A DNA stretch of 64,000 nt from Demequina globuliformis (GTDB taxonomy: Bacteria; Actinomycetota; Actinomycetes; Actinomycetales; Demequinaceae). Below the pieces are notes generated by a model that was not told the DNA's origin, did no database searches, and was given only the letters and a program-made list of their open reading frames with translations. The DNA lies in NCBI RefSeq assembly GCF_000975155.1, contig NZ_BBRG01000001.1, forward strand, positions 186,001 to 250,000, read 5' to 3'. The position numbers and the translations under genes are program-made. This document shows positions 25,010 through 34,237 of this stretch, in pieces. The stretch's first letter is position 1; each line of letters starts with the position of its first letter.

Positions 25010-26133
25010 TGGCCCAGCAGTCCATCCACGAACTGCGCGGCATCGAACGGCGCGAGGTCGTCGGCCCCCTCGCCCAAGCCAATGAGCTTGACGGGCACGC
25101 CCAACTCGCGCTGGACCGCGACGACAATGCCGCCCTTGGCTGTGCCATCCATCTTGGTCAGCACAATTCCGGTTACGGGGGCAGCCTCGGCAAACACCTT
25201 CGCCTGCGTCATGCCGTTCTGTCCGGTCGTGGCGTCCAACACGAGCAGCACCTCGACGGGGTGAGCGGCCTTGGACGACACGCGGATGATTTTGCCCAAC
25301 TGATCCATAAGTCCGGCCTTGTTCTGAAGGCGGCCAGCGGTATCGATGAGCACCACGTCCGTGGAGTCCTGCGCCGCCTTGGACGCGGCTTCGAAGGCGA
25401 CCGACGCGGGGTCTGCACCGTCACGGTCCGAGCGCACCACGGGCACCCCTACTCGGGCGCCCCAGGTTTCAAGCTGGTCAGCCGCGGCGGCGCGGAAAGT
25501 GTCCGCAGCACCGAGGACCACACTGCGGCCCTCGGCCACCAAGACGCGCGCGATCTTGCCAGCGGAGGTGGTTTTGCCTACGCCGTTGACGCCAACGACG
25601 ATGATTGCCTCATGCGCGCCGCTACCCGGCGCCGCCAGTTTGAGATCGCGGTCAAGAGTGGGGTCGACGATCTCGAGAAGGACGGACCTGAGTGTCGCCT
25701 TCGGATCTGCCTCGGGATCAGCCCTGAGACGCTCCTTGAGCGCCGAGAGGATGTCGTCGGTCGCGGCCGCGCCCACGTCCGCCATGAGGAGGGTCTCCTC
25801 GAGTTCGTCCCAGTCGTCCTGCGTAAGCGAGCCCCGGGAGAAGATCGACAACAGGCTGGCGCCGAGGCCGCCCGACAATCGGGTGCGCAAGCGCCCCAGA
25901 CGGCTGTCAGGGGACTCCGGCGCGTCAACGCTCGATTGAACAGGCGCCGTGGCCGGCGCGGGCGCCTGAGGAGAGGCCGGCGCGGGAGCGGTGTCCGAGT
26001 CGCGCTGCGGGCCGGGCGCGCCACCCTTGCTCGAGCCACGCTTCAGGTAGCCGACGATGCCGCCCAGGGCGGCCACTGCCACGACTGCGACGACGATGAG
26101 GTCGGCGTCGCCAGGAATCCAGGTCACGTCCAT
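25006..26133 (-). CDS. ftsY: Signal recognition particle receptor FtsY
   Basis: A 375-residue FtsY. An N-terminal membrane helix (about 11-30), typical of actinobacterial FtsY, is followed by a Pro/Ala linker, the N domain (about 78-165) and the G domain with GVNGVGKTT at 181-189, DTAGRLQNK and TKMDGTAKGG. It docks Ffh-ribosome complexes at the membrane. The start lies 6 nt from GAGACT, a near match to the TANNNT boxes of leaderless genes here, and no clear Shine-Dalgarno is present. Confidence 0.96.
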   Translation of the reverse strand: MDVTWIPGDADLIVVAVVAVAALGGIVGYLKRGSSKGGAPGPQRDSDTAPAPASPQAPAPATAPVQSSVDAPESPDSRLGRLRTRLSGGLGASLLSIFSRGSLTQDDWDELEETLLMADVGAAATDDILSALKERLRADPEADPKATLRSVLLEIVDPTLDRDLKLAAPGSGAHEAIIVVGVNGVGKTTSAGKIARVLVAEGRSVVLGAADTFRAAAADQLETWGARVGVPVVRSDRDGADPASVAFEAASKAAQDSTDVVLIDTAGRLQNKAGLMDQLGKIIRVSSKAAHPVEVLLVLDATTGQNGMTQAKVFAEAAPVTGIVLTKMDGTAKGGIVVAVQRELGVPVKLIGLGEGADDLAPFDAAQFVDGLLGQ

Positions 26134-26217
26134 GGCTTCAGTCTCTCAGGTCGCCGCGCGCTCGCGGGTCACCGCCGTCCGGCGTGCGCCGCGCACTCGC
26201 CGCGGCAGTCGGAAGAT

Positions 26218-26628
26218 TTAGCGCCGGCCGATGGCGAGCTCACCCGTGGTGGGCAACTCACCGGTCTCAGGGTGGGCCTCCGAGGTGGTCGCCAGGCGTT
26301 CGCGACCGGCTTCGACTGCTCCGACGGTGAGATCCTTGGCGTGAGTTCCCAGATCTTTGGCCTGCGCATATCTCCCGCGAGCCCACTCCTTGGCTCGCTC
26401 AGACCCGGACACCTCGTCGGGTTCGGAGTTAATACCGCCGAGCAGGGTCCAGTCGGAGGCCTCACGGGGAATCTCGTCATACACGTGCTCCACCCCACGC
26501 CGCCGGTCAATCCCCAGTGCCACGCGCAACACGTGACGCAGGCGTCCCTCCGACAGGCCGGCAACGATGACGACGATGGCCGCCAGCACGAACAGCACGA
26601 CAAGCGCGGATCCGAGCGAGTTCAACAT
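26218..26628 (-). CDS. Single-helix membrane protein, unknown function
   Basis: A 136-residue protein with one N-terminal membrane helix (LGSALVVLFVLAAIVVIVAGL, about 4-24) and a basic-to-amphipathic cytoplasmic part. The start is ATG 26628 behind GGAGG; the frame is open upstream but lacks a ribosome site. No family was recognised. It stands alone between ftsY and the divergent gene at 26757. Confidence 0.65.
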   Translation of the reverse strand: MLNSLGSALVVLFVLAAIVVIVAGLSEGRLRHVLRVALGIDRRRGVEHVYDEIPREASDWTLLGGINSEPDEVSGSERAKEWARGRYAQAKDLGTHAKDLTVGAVEAGRERLATTSEAHPETGELPTTGELAIGRR

Positions 26629-26744
26629 CGGTGAGACCTCCGGAGAATAGGGACAAAAGGGACACGGCACGCTGGCCGGCACCCCCTTGGTAACAAGGAG
26701 GTGGCCCGCGCCGCAAGGTGACACTGCGACGACTCTCCAACCGA

Positions 26745-26750
26745 TAGCCT
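26745..26750 (+). promoter_or_regulatory. -10 box of a leaderless transcript
   Basis: TAGCCT lies 6 nt before the ATG at 26757, with no Shine-Dalgarno. Confidence 0.5.
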
Positions 26751-26756
26751 CCACCC

Positions 26757-28010
26757 ATGACGAACGCTGTGCGCACTCGCTGGGTATGGATCGCCATCGC
26801 CGTGGCCGTAGTGGCCGCGGGAGCGGTCATCGCGGTGCTCGCCTGGGGCGACGACCCGGTGGATTCCGAACCGTCCCCCTCCAGTGCGGCGGGCGTCGGC
26901 TGCAACGCCGACTCGGTCGAGTATATCCGTCTCGATACTCAGATCTCTGAGCCGGAAGGCCCGGTGTGCTTCGAGATCACTGAGCGCGCCACGGTCACCG
27001 TCGGGGCGGCCGCGCTGGTGCCGGAGCCGCTCATCTCTGTCGCTTTAGCAACTGCCAGCGGGGACATCATCGACTCGACGGACGCTACTGCGCAGGAGGA
27101 TCCCGACGTAACGGCGGAGCTTGAGCCCGGCGTGTACGAGATCCTCGTGTCGCCCGTCGGCGAGTCGGGCGCCACCCCTCCCCCTTACCTACTGGTGACC
27201 GCTACGGATGCGGCGACTACGGCATCGGCCTCCCCCACGCCGTCGCCAACGGCAAGTCCGGACGCCAGCATCGATGCGGACCTTCCGGATGCGTCCGCGT
27301 GCGGTGCCACGGTGCCAATCGCCGCGGCTGACTCGCCCGCACAGGTCACCAGTGACGCGCCCTACGCGTGCATCGAAGCGACCGAGGACGGCTTCTGGAG
27401 AGTCGGTGTGACGTCAGACGCCGACTCCACGGCGGACCTGCGCATGGTCGTGTACGGCTCCGACGAGGACCACGGCGTGGTGGCGTCCGTCGACGACACC
27501 TTCGGCAGTGATCCCGACATCAGTCACGACCTTGCCGCGGGCACGTACATCGTGTCGGTGAGCGCCTGGGATGAGGCGCCCTTCGTCGGCGCCGAGGTCT
27601 ACGCGGACAACACCGGGACCCTAGTGCGGACGGGCGAACCGTCCGCGGCTCAGGCACTGCTCGACCCCAGCGTGTGCGAGACCGCGCCTGCGATGGGCGT
27701 CGGTGACGCACTGACCGTCGAGGATCAGTACGCCTGCCTCACGGTGGACGAGGCGGAACGGCTGACAATTCAGGCGGCCACGCTTGGTACGCAGGACCTT
27801 GTGGTCGAGGTGCTGGGCTTTGGTGCCGAGGGCGAGCCCTTCCGTGCGGCATGGGCTGACGGCAATCCGGATGCCACGAGCCTGGGCGACACCGACCCGC
27901 TGCTCGATCAGGTCATCGAGGCGGGCACGTGGGTCATCGCGGTGACGGACTTCCTCGGCGAGCCCGGCGCCGACTACGACCTCCGGGTGGTGCCCACGGC
28001 CGCACGCTAG
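26757..28010 (+). CDS. Membrane-anchored secreted protein with three PPC-like repeats
   Basis: A 417-residue protein with an N-terminal membrane helix (about 9-31), then three beta-rich domains of roughly 120 residues. Each opens with a Cys about 20 residues before a second Cys: GCNADSVEY...VCFEI, ACGATVPIA...YACIEA and VCETAPAMG...YACLTV. Each continues with strands and a GTY/GVYEILVS or GTWVIAVTDF motif like bacterial pre-peptidase C-terminal (PPC) domains. A Ser/Pro/Thr linker joins repeats 1 and 2. No enzyme domain is present, so an adhesive or scaffold role is possible. Its 3' end is 7 bp from that of smc. Confidence 0.75.
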   Translation: MTNAVRTRWVWIAIAVAVVAAGAVIAVLAWGDDPVDSEPSPSSAAGVGCNADSVEYIRLDTQISEPEGPVCFEITERATVTVGAAALVPEPLISVALATASGDIIDSTDATAQEDPDVTAELEPGVYEILVSPVGESGATPPPYLLVTATDAATTASASPTPSPTASPDASIDADLPDASACGATVPIAAADSPAQVTSDAPYACIEATEDGFWRVGVTSDADSTADLRMVVYGSDEDHGVVASVDDTFGSDPDISHDLAAGTYIVSVSAWDEAPFVGAEVYADNTGTLVRTGEPSAAQALLDPSVCETAPAMGVGDALTVEDQYACLTVDEAERLTIQAATLGTQDLVVEVLGFGAEGEPFRAAWADGNPDATSLGDTDPLLDQVIEAGTWVIAVTDFLGEPGADYDLRVVPTAAR

Positions 28011-28017
28011 GTGACCG

Positions 28018-31000
28018 CTACGCCTCTTCGCTGAGCCGCTGCGAGATCACCGTCGTGACGCCGTCGCCACGCATCGTGACGCCGTACAAGGCGTCAGCAA
28101 TCTCCATGGTGCGCTTTTGGTGCGTGATCACGATGAGCTGGCTGTCCTCCTGCAACTCGGTGAAAATCTCCAACAGGCGGCCAAGGTTCACGTCGTCGAG
28201 GGCGGCCTCGACCTCGTCCATCACGTAAAACGGGCTAGGCCTGGCCTTGAAGATGGACACCAGCATCGCCACGGCAGTCAACGACCGCTCGCCACCTGAC
28301 AGGAGGGACAGCCTCTTGACCTTCTTGCCTGCCGGCCGCGCCTCGACCTCGATTCCGGTGGTGAGCATGTGGGCGGGGTCCGTCAAGACGAGCTTGCCTT
28401 CGCCACCGGGGAACAGGCGGGGGAAGATCCTGTCGAACTGACGGGCCGTGTCCTCGTAGGCCTCAACAAAGATGCGCTCGACGCGTTCATCGATTTCGCG
28501 CACGATCTCGAGGAGGTCTTCGCGTGACTTCTTGATGTCGGCAAGCTGGTCCTGCAGGAACGTGTGGCGCTCCTCCAGTGCCGCGAACTCCTCCAGTGCC
28601 AGCGGATTGACCTTGCCGAGTTGGCTCATGGCCCGCTCGGCCGAGCGCAGCCGCTTCTCTTGACGCTCGCGCACATAGGGCTCGGTGGGCGCGTTGCCAT
28701 CCTCATCTGGCTCGCCGTCGAGCACCGGCACCGGGAGGTGGGGGCCGTACTCCTCGACGAGCTGTCCGGGATCCATGCTGAGGTCGTCAACGGCGCGCTG
28801 CTCGAGTTGCTCGAACCGTACCCGCAACTGTGCACGCATGACCTCGTCACGGTGCGCGTCGTCGGTCAGCCTGCGGTGCTCGTCCGCGAGCTGTTCGACC
28901 AGGGCCCTCACGTCACCCAACTGCCCCGAACGCTCGGATCGCGCGGCCTCAGCAGCGGCGCGCTCGTCGTCGGCCTGAGCCACCGAGTGATCGATTGCTG
29001 TGAGAGCATCGGCACATCCCGCGATCACCTCACGCGCCGCCACCGCCTGGCGCTCCCTGCGCTTGGCCGCTTCCTGGGCGCGCACTCTGGCGTCGCGCTC
29101 CGCGATCACGGCTCGCTCGAGCGACTCGGCCCGGGCGGCCGATGCGCGGGCTCGCTCCTCAGCGGTACGTAGCGCGAGTCGCGCTTCTGTCTCCTTGGCA
29201 CGCGAGGCTCGGGCCGATGCTTCGTCGTCATCGCGTTGCTGTTGCGCCTCGCGGGTGTCGGCTTCAGTCTGCTCGGGCTCAGCCTGCGCAGCAGCAAGGC
29301 GCTCGGTCAGGTTCTTCAGTTCTTCGGCCTGGTCGGCCATGCGCTGTTGTGCGGCCTCGATTTGACCAACGAGGCGCTCGGAATCCGCCTTCGCGGCGCG
29401 GGCGGAGGCGCCGAGGTGGCCCAGTTGCTCGGCGACCGCCGCCATCTTGGCGTCCGACTCATTCAAGCGGGCGAGCGTGTGTTCCTGGTGGCTCCTGGCG
29501 TCAGCGGCAGCTTGCTCAGCGTCGTGAAGTTCCTGGGTGACGCGGTCGGCCTCCGTGGCCGCGGCGTCGCGCTTGGTCCGGGCCTCGTCGAGGGCGGCCT
29601 GCATCTGCAGCACGCTGGGAGCGTCGCCTGCTCCGCCCGAGGCGGACCTGGATCCCAGCACATCCCCACGCCGCGTGACGGCGGTGACCTCAGGCAGCGC
29701 AGCGACCAGTGAGCGCGCTGCGGCGAGGTCGTCAACGACGGCCACGCCAGCCACCAACGCCCGCACGGTCTCCGCAATTCCGCCAGCGCCCGACACCAGG
29801 TCGGAGGCCCAGTGCGCGCCGGCCGGCAGGCTCACTGCGGGCTGCGTCACGGTCGCGGAGGGGTCCGCCACCAAGAAACGCGCGCGGCCGGCGTCCTCGT
29901 CGCGGAGCCACCTGATCGCGTCCACGGCGTCCTCGACAGTGTCGACCGCGAGTGCGTCGGCAAGCGACCCCAGCGCCGCGGCGATCGCGTCCTCGGCGTC
30001 CGCCCCTACCTCGATGAGCGCGGCAACGGTGCCGCGCACCGACTTTGATCCTGAGGCCAACAGTTCGCCTGCGCCGTCCTTGCGCGCCAGGGACAACTCG
30101 AGAGCCTCTGCCTTCGCCGCCCACGTGTCCCGCTCGCGCATCACCGTGTGGAGCGCATCCTTGAGGTCATCGCGCCGCGCCTTCGCGTCATCCCACGCCT
30201 CGGTGGCGTGCTCGTGGAGCGCGTCGAGGTCCTCGTCGTCGCCTTCTACGGAGGCCACGGTGGTTTCGAGCGCCTTGAACTCCGTCGTGGCATCGTGGGC
30301 GCGCTTGTCGGCGTCGTCCCTGGCCTCGCGCAGGCGCCCGATCTCCTGCTCTGCGGCTTCCACGCGGCTGCGGCGTGCGGACACATCGCCGGCCAAGCGT
30401 GCGACTCCCTCACGGCGGTCCGCGACCGACCGCATCAGGTTTGCGAGGTGCTTCTCTGAACCCTCCGCAAGCTTCTCTGCCTCCTGGCGGTCTCGCTCGG
30501 CCTGTTCGAGCGCCGTAGCCGCCTGGGCGACCTCAGCGTCGAGCTCGTCCTTCGCCGCGCGTGCACGCTCAAGCTGTTCATCTAGGTCGACCAAATCCGT
30601 GGGCGGCGCGGCGTCCGTTGCGGTGCCAAGCATGCGCAGGCGCTCCTGCGCGAGCGACTCAAGGTTGCGCAGTCGCTCGCGGATCGCGCTGAGCCGGTAA
30701 TAGATATCGTTTGCGGCTGTCAGCGCCGGCGTGGCCTCGGCGGCCGAGCGCTCAAGCGCGGCCAGACGGTCGCGGGCCTCGCCCAGGTCCTTCTCCACCA
30801 GCGCGCGGCGCTCCAAGAGTGCGGACTCGTCGGCCTTACCCGACTCCATCGTGGCCTGCATCTGGGCCAAGTCATCCGCTAGCAGGCGGGCGCGCGCGTC
30901 GCGCACATCAATCTGAATGTGTTGGGCGCGGCGGGCGACCTCCGCCTGCTTGCCCAGCGGGCCCAACTGGCGACGGATTTCCGCAGTCAGATCCTGCACG

Positions 31001-31569
31001 CGCGTGAGGTTGGCCTGCATGCCGTCGAGTTTGCGCAGCGCCTTGTCCTTGCGGCGGCGGTGCTTCAGGATGCCAGCTGCCTCCTCAATGAAGTGGCGGC
31101 GCTCCTCGGGAGTCGCGCGCAGCACGGCATCGAGTTGCCCCTGCCCCACAATCACGTGCATTTCGCGTCCCAGGCCCGAGTCGCTCAGGAGGTCCTGGAT
31201 GTCCATCAGCCGGCAGTTCGAGCCATTGATCGCGTATTCCGAGCCGCCCGAACGGAAGAGGGTGCGCGAGATCGTGACCTCGGTGTACTCGATCGGCAGG
31301 GCGCCATCGGAATTGTCAATCGTCAGCGACACCTCAGCGCGGCCCAGCGGCGCGCGCCCTGAGGTACCGGCAAAGATGACGTCGTCCATCTTGCCGCCGC
31401 GCAGAGTCTTGGCTCCCTGCTCGCCCATCACCCACGCGAGCGCGTCCACCACGTTGGACTTGCCCGAACCGTTCGGCCCCACCACACACGTCACGCCCGG
31501 CTCGAACTCGAGGGTCGTCGCGGACGCGAAGGACTTGAAGCCCCGTAGCGTCAAGGTCTTGAGGTGCAC
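28018..31569 (-). CDS. smc: Chromosome segregation protein SMC
   Basis: A 1,183-residue SMC ATPase. The N-terminal head has Walker A GPNGSGKS at 31-38. It is followed by a long coiled coil, a hinge around residues 500-650 (SGSKSVRGTVAALIEVGADAE), a second coiled coil, and the C-terminal head with signature LLSGGERSLTAVAML and Walker B FYVMDEVEAALDD. It compacts and segregates the chromosome with ScpA/ScpB, which are not in the window. The GTG start is 6 nt from a TAGGCT -10 box and lacks a Shine-Dalgarno, indicating a leaderless mRNA. The 101 bp to its right contain no gene. Confidence 0.97.
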   Translation of the reverse strand: MHLKTLTLRGFKSFASATTLEFEPGVTCVVGPNGSGKSNVVDALAWVMGEQGAKTLRGGKMDDVIFAGTSGRAPLGRAEVSLTIDNSDGALPIEYTEVTISRTLFRSGGSEYAINGSNCRLMDIQDLLSDSGLGREMHVIVGQGQLDAVLRATPEERRHFIEEAAGILKHRRRKDKALRKLDGMQANLTRVQDLTAEIRRQLGPLGKQAEVARRAQHIQIDVRDARARLLADDLAQMQATMESGKADESALLERRALVEKDLGEARDRLAALERSAAEATPALTAANDIYYRLSAIRERLRNLESLAQERLRMLGTATDAAPPTDLVDLDEQLERARAAKDELDAEVAQAATALEQAERDRQEAEKLAEGSEKHLANLMRSVADRREGVARLAGDVSARRSRVEAAEQEIGRLREARDDADKRAHDATTEFKALETTVASVEGDDEDLDALHEHATEAWDDAKARRDDLKDALHTVMRERDTWAAKAEALELSLARKDGAGELLASGSKSVRGTVAALIEVGADAEDAIAAALGSLADALAVDTVEDAVDAIRWLRDEDAGRARFLVADPSATVTQPAVSLPAGAHWASDLVSGAGGIAETVRALVAGVAVVDDLAAARSLVAALPEVTAVTRRGDVLGSRSASGGAGDAPSVLQMQAALDEARTKRDAAATEADRVTQELHDAEQAAADARSHQEHTLARLNESDAKMAAVAEQLGHLGASARAAKADSERLVGQIEAAQQRMADQAEELKNLTERLAAAQAEPEQTEADTREAQQQRDDDEASARASRAKETEARLALRTAEERARASAARAESLERAVIAERDARVRAQEAAKRRERQAVAAREVIAGCADALTAIDHSVAQADDERAAAEAARSERSGQLGDVRALVEQLADEHRRLTDDAHRDEVMRAQLRVRFEQLEQRAVDDLSMDPGQLVEEYGPHLPVPVLDGEPDEDGNAPTEPYVRERQEKRLRSAERAMSQLGKVNPLALEEFAALEERHTFLQDQLADIKKSREDLLEIVREIDERVERIFVEAYEDTARQFDRIFPRLFPGGEGKLVLTDPAHMLTTGIEVEARPAGKKVKRLSLLSGGERSLTAVAMLVSIFKARPSPFYVMDEVEAALDDVNLGRLLEIFTELQEDSQLIVITHQKRTMEIADALYGVTMRGDGVTTVISQRLSEEA

Positions 31570-31575
31570 GCGCTC

Positions 31576-31581
31576 AGCCTA
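31576..31581 (-). promoter_or_regulatory. -10 box of leaderless smc transcript
   Basis: TAGGCT lies 6 nt before the smc GTG start. Confidence 0.5.
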
Positions 31582-31670
31582 GGGGGTGACGTGCCCAATG
31601 TGAGCGAGGCAACCCGCATCACCCCGGCATCGGCCCTGCTCACTGCACCTACGCACCCCGGCCATGACCG

Positions 31671-32276
31671 CTACCGAGAGTCAGCGGCGGAGACCGCCGC
31701 CTCTTCCGTGACCGTCTCCGGATTGAGCCCCAGCGCCTTGAGCTTGGTCTCAGTGAGGAGGGCTTGCCGCTTGGCTCCCCAGTAATCCATCACCGCGAAG
31801 AGCACACCCGACAGCACAAAGGTGAAGTGGAGGCCAATGCGCCACGCGACGGCCTCGTAGTCAAGGGGCTTGCTGCCTGCATCCACGAAGTCCTTGAGCA
31901 GGAGGATCACGGAGATGGCGACCAGCGAGCCGATGAGCTTCATCTTGAGCCCGGAGAAGTCGACGGTGCCCATCCACGATGGGCGGTCCTCCGAGTCCTC
32001 CGCGACCTTGATCTTGGACACGAAGTTCTCGTAGCCCGCGAAGATCACGATCAAGATCAGGTTTCCCAGCAGCGCGATGTCGATCAGGGTGAGGATCTCG
32101 ACCGTGACCTCCTCCGCGCTCTTGGCGAAGGTGAAGCTCGACATCATCTTCCACAACGCCGCGAAGAACTTGAGAGTGACGAGCACGAGGCCCGCGAGGA
32201 GCCCCACGTACATGGGCGCAAGAAGCCACCGGCTGGCGAAGATACTGCGCTCAAGCCCGTCTTCGAAGCGGCTCAC
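31671..32276 (-). CDS. UPF0114 (YqhA-like) membrane protein
   Basis: A 201-residue protein with about four membrane helices. The family N-terminus SRFEDGLERSIFASRWLLAPMYVGL and the block LIDIALLGNLILIVIFAGYENFVSK are clear. The role is unknown; weak similarity to ion-channel-like proteins has been noted for the family. The start is GTG 32276, overlapping the ndk stop by 4 bp; the frame is open further upstream within ndk but without homology. It is translationally coupled to ndk. Confidence 0.85.
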   Translation of the reverse strand: MSRFEDGLERSIFASRWLLAPMYVGLLAGLVLVTLKFFAALWKMMSSFTFAKSAEEVTVEILTLIDIALLGNLILIVIFAGYENFVSKIKVAEDSEDRPSWMGTVDFSGLKMKLIGSLVAISVILLLKDFVDAGSKPLDYEAVAWRIGLHFTFVLSGVLFAVMDYWGAKRQALLTETKLKALGLNPETVTEEAAVSAADSR

Positions 32277-32722
32277 GACAGGCCTGGGAACCAGATGGAA
32301 ATCTCGCGCGAGGCGGACTCGGTGGAGTCGGATCCATGGACCAGGTTCTGGAGCACCTTGGTGGGCCACTGGCGTCCCAGGTCACCGCGAATGGTGCCGG
32401 GCGCGGCGCTCGTGGGGTCCGTGGTGCCGGCGAGCGAGCGGAAGCCCTCGATCACGCGGTCCCCTTCGGCAACGATGGCCAGCGTGGGTCCGGACAGCAT
32501 GAACTCCACGAGGGGCTCGTAGAAAGGCTTGCCCACGTGCTCCTCGTAGTGCTGCGCGAGGAGGTCGGAGGTGGCGGTGCGGAGTTCAACCGCAGCGAGG
32601 GTGTAGCCCTTGGCCTCGATACGGCGAAGAATCTCGCCGGACAGGCCTCGCTTCACACCGTCTGGCTTGACGAGGATGAGCGTGCGTTCGGTGGACGTGT
32701 GCGCTTCTTCGGGGGCAGTCAT
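32273..32722 (-). CDS. ndk: Nucleoside diphosphate kinase
   Basis: A 149-residue NDK that balances nucleoside triphosphates. The N-terminal TERTLILVKPDGVKRGLSGEI and the active-site NLVHGSDS with phospho-accepting His129 are intact. A few extra residues (RQWPTKVLQ) precede the active-site loop and make it slightly longer than usual. The ATG is 7 nt from TATTGT (32730-32735), so the mRNA is probably leaderless. Confidence 0.96.
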   Translation of the reverse strand: MTAPEEAHTSTERTLILVKPDGVKRGLSGEILRRIEAKGYTLAAVELRTATSDLLAQHYEEHVGKPFYEPLVEFMLSGPTLAIVAEGDRVIEGFRSLAGTTDPTSAAPGTIRGDLGRQWPTKVLQNLVHGSDSTESASREISIWFPGLS

Positions 32723-32814
32723 GGCGATGACAATACCGGGCGTGAGCAGCGGATCGGTGATCGGTGTCGCCGCGGTGGCGGCAGGCGTGTGGGCGCGCGG
32801 CGGCGCGTGGGACC

Positions 32815-33324
32815 ATGGTGAACGTGATCACTCTTGACGACTTCGCGACTTTCCCCGACTTTCCCGTGCCTGGGGTCCTGTTCTATGACATTTCCCCCAT
32901 CCTCGCTGACCCCGCGCGGTTCCGGGACGCATGCGAGCAGTTGACGCCAAGCGAGCCCGTGGACGTCGTGGTCGGCGTTGACGCGCGCGGATTCATCTTC
33001 GCGCCGGTCGTCGCTCAGTCGCTCGAGGTCGGCATGGCCATGGTGCGTAAGAAGGGCAAGATGCCCGGCGAACTGCTCGAGGCGGACGCCACGATCGAGT
33101 ACGGCGCGTCCGAGCTGGTGTTGGACCCAGTTGGCGTGGAAGGCAAGCGCGTGCTCGTGATCGATGACGTCCTTGCGACCGGCGGCACGGCCGTCGCCGT
33201 CGCAGACATGCTTGCCCGCGCAGGTGCCACGAGCGTTCAGTTTGCGTTCCTCATGGAACTGCCGGCGCTCCAGGGCCGCGCCAAGTTGGCCGACTACCCC
33301 GTTCACGCAGTCGTCGAGGCTTAG
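32815..33324 (+). CDS. apt: Adenine phosphoribosyltransferase
   Basis: A 169-residue APRT that salvages adenine to AMP. Conserved parts are FPDFPVPGVLFYDISPIL, the hood GVDARGFIFAPVVA, and the PRPP-binding loop VLVIDDVLATGGTA. The start is taken at ATG 32815, where homology begins; the frame is open a little further upstream, and ribosome-site evidence is weak. It is divergent from ndk. Its TAG stop shares three bases with the TAA of the convergent gene (TTAG at 33321-33324). Confidence 0.92.
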   Translation: MVNVITLDDFATFPDFPVPGVLFYDISPILADPARFRDACEQLTPSEPVDVVVGVDARGFIFAPVVAQSLEVGMAMVRKKGKMPGELLEADATIEYGASELVLDPVGVEGKRVLVIDDVLATGGTAVAVADMLARAGATSVQFAFLMELPALQGRAKLADYPVHAVVEA

Positions 33325-33803
33325 GCGCGCCTCACGGCCTTGTACCCGGGCGCCCAACGCACGCCGATCAACACCAGCGGGATCAGCACGATCGTCACGC
33401 ACAGCGTCTCGAACAGTACAAACCCAAGATCTGGCTCGGTCGGCACCGGGACCTGCTCACGCATCCACGCGGCATGAATGGCGAGCGCTGTTATCAGCAC
33501 CGCACCGGCAATCACCATGATGAGGATCGCGACCCATACGCGCATTTGCTTGGTCTGCGGGTGCTCTTGGAGGTGCGCACCCCATACGCGCAAGGCATGC
33601 GCGACCAGGAAGAACGTCACGCATAGCCCCACAAACAACGTGAGGTACACGCTGAACGGCAGATTGCCGTTGGACTCGCCGCGCACCTGAGCCATCCGGA
33701 CAAGCGCCGCACGTTCCAGGCCCCAAAACACCATCGCGATGCCGACGGTGCCGCCTGCGAAGGCGAGCGACATTCGCTTCAGGAGAGGCCGCGAGGAACT
33801 CAC
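33321..33803 (-). CDS. Four-helix membrane protein, unknown function
   Basis: A 160-residue protein with hydrophobic segments at about 13-30, 50-72, 86-108 and 125-146. No family was recognised. It overlaps the DUF4233 gene by 4 bp (GTGA) and so belongs to the folC-DUF4233 unit. Both partners are membrane proteins, which suggests a small membrane complex, but this is only inference. Confidence 0.65.
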   Translation of the reverse strand: MSSSRPLLKRMSLAFAGGTVGIAMVFWGLERAALVRMAQVRGESNGNLPFSVYLTLFVGLCVTFFLVAHALRVWGAHLQEHPQTKQMRVWVAILIMVIAGAVLITALAIHAAWMREQVPVPTEPDLGFVLFETLCVTIVLIPLVLIGVRWAPGYKAVRRA

Positions 33804-34237
33804 TGCGCATCTCCCCCAGCAGGCGTGGCCGCTGCTGCGGCTTCGTCTCGCTCAGCTCGCTCGCGGTCGATGCGCGTGCCCAGCCGCACCCCCATGATCC
33901 ACACGATCAAAAAGACGACGCCGATGATGGTGATGGCTGTGTCGAGGAAGCCGCCAAGCAGCAGTGGCAGCTGCATGGCCCAGCCCAGCGGCCGGCCCCA
34001 CGACTTTGCCTGCTGTCCCGAGGCCCATGCCATGAGCACCACCACCACCAGGCCGCCCCCAAGCAGCCATGGAAGAGGGATATCGATCATGCCCCCGCGC
34101 GCGAGGCCCCACAGCAGCAAGGTCGCAAACAAGGCGCAGAAGGCCTCGAGGAGCAGCGTGGCCTGGCAAAAGATCAGCAATGCGGAGCGTTGCTTCTTCG
34201 CAGGAGGCTGGGGGGCCGGGTTCTGGGCGTCCGTCAT
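33800..34237 (-). CDS. DUF4233 membrane protein
   Basis: A 145-residue protein with four membrane helices (about 18-46, 54-72, 84-112) and a charged C-terminal tail. DUF4233 proteins are almost always encoded just after folC in Actinobacteria, as here (4-bp overlap). The function is unknown. Confidence 0.85.
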   Translation of the reverse strand: MTDAQNPAPQPPAKKQRSALLIFCQATLLLEAFCALFATLLLWGLARGGMIDIPLPWLLGGGLVVVVLMAWASGQQAKSWGRPLGWAMQLPLLLGGFLDTAITIIGVVFLIVWIMGVRLGTRIDRERAERDEAAAAATPAGGDAQ

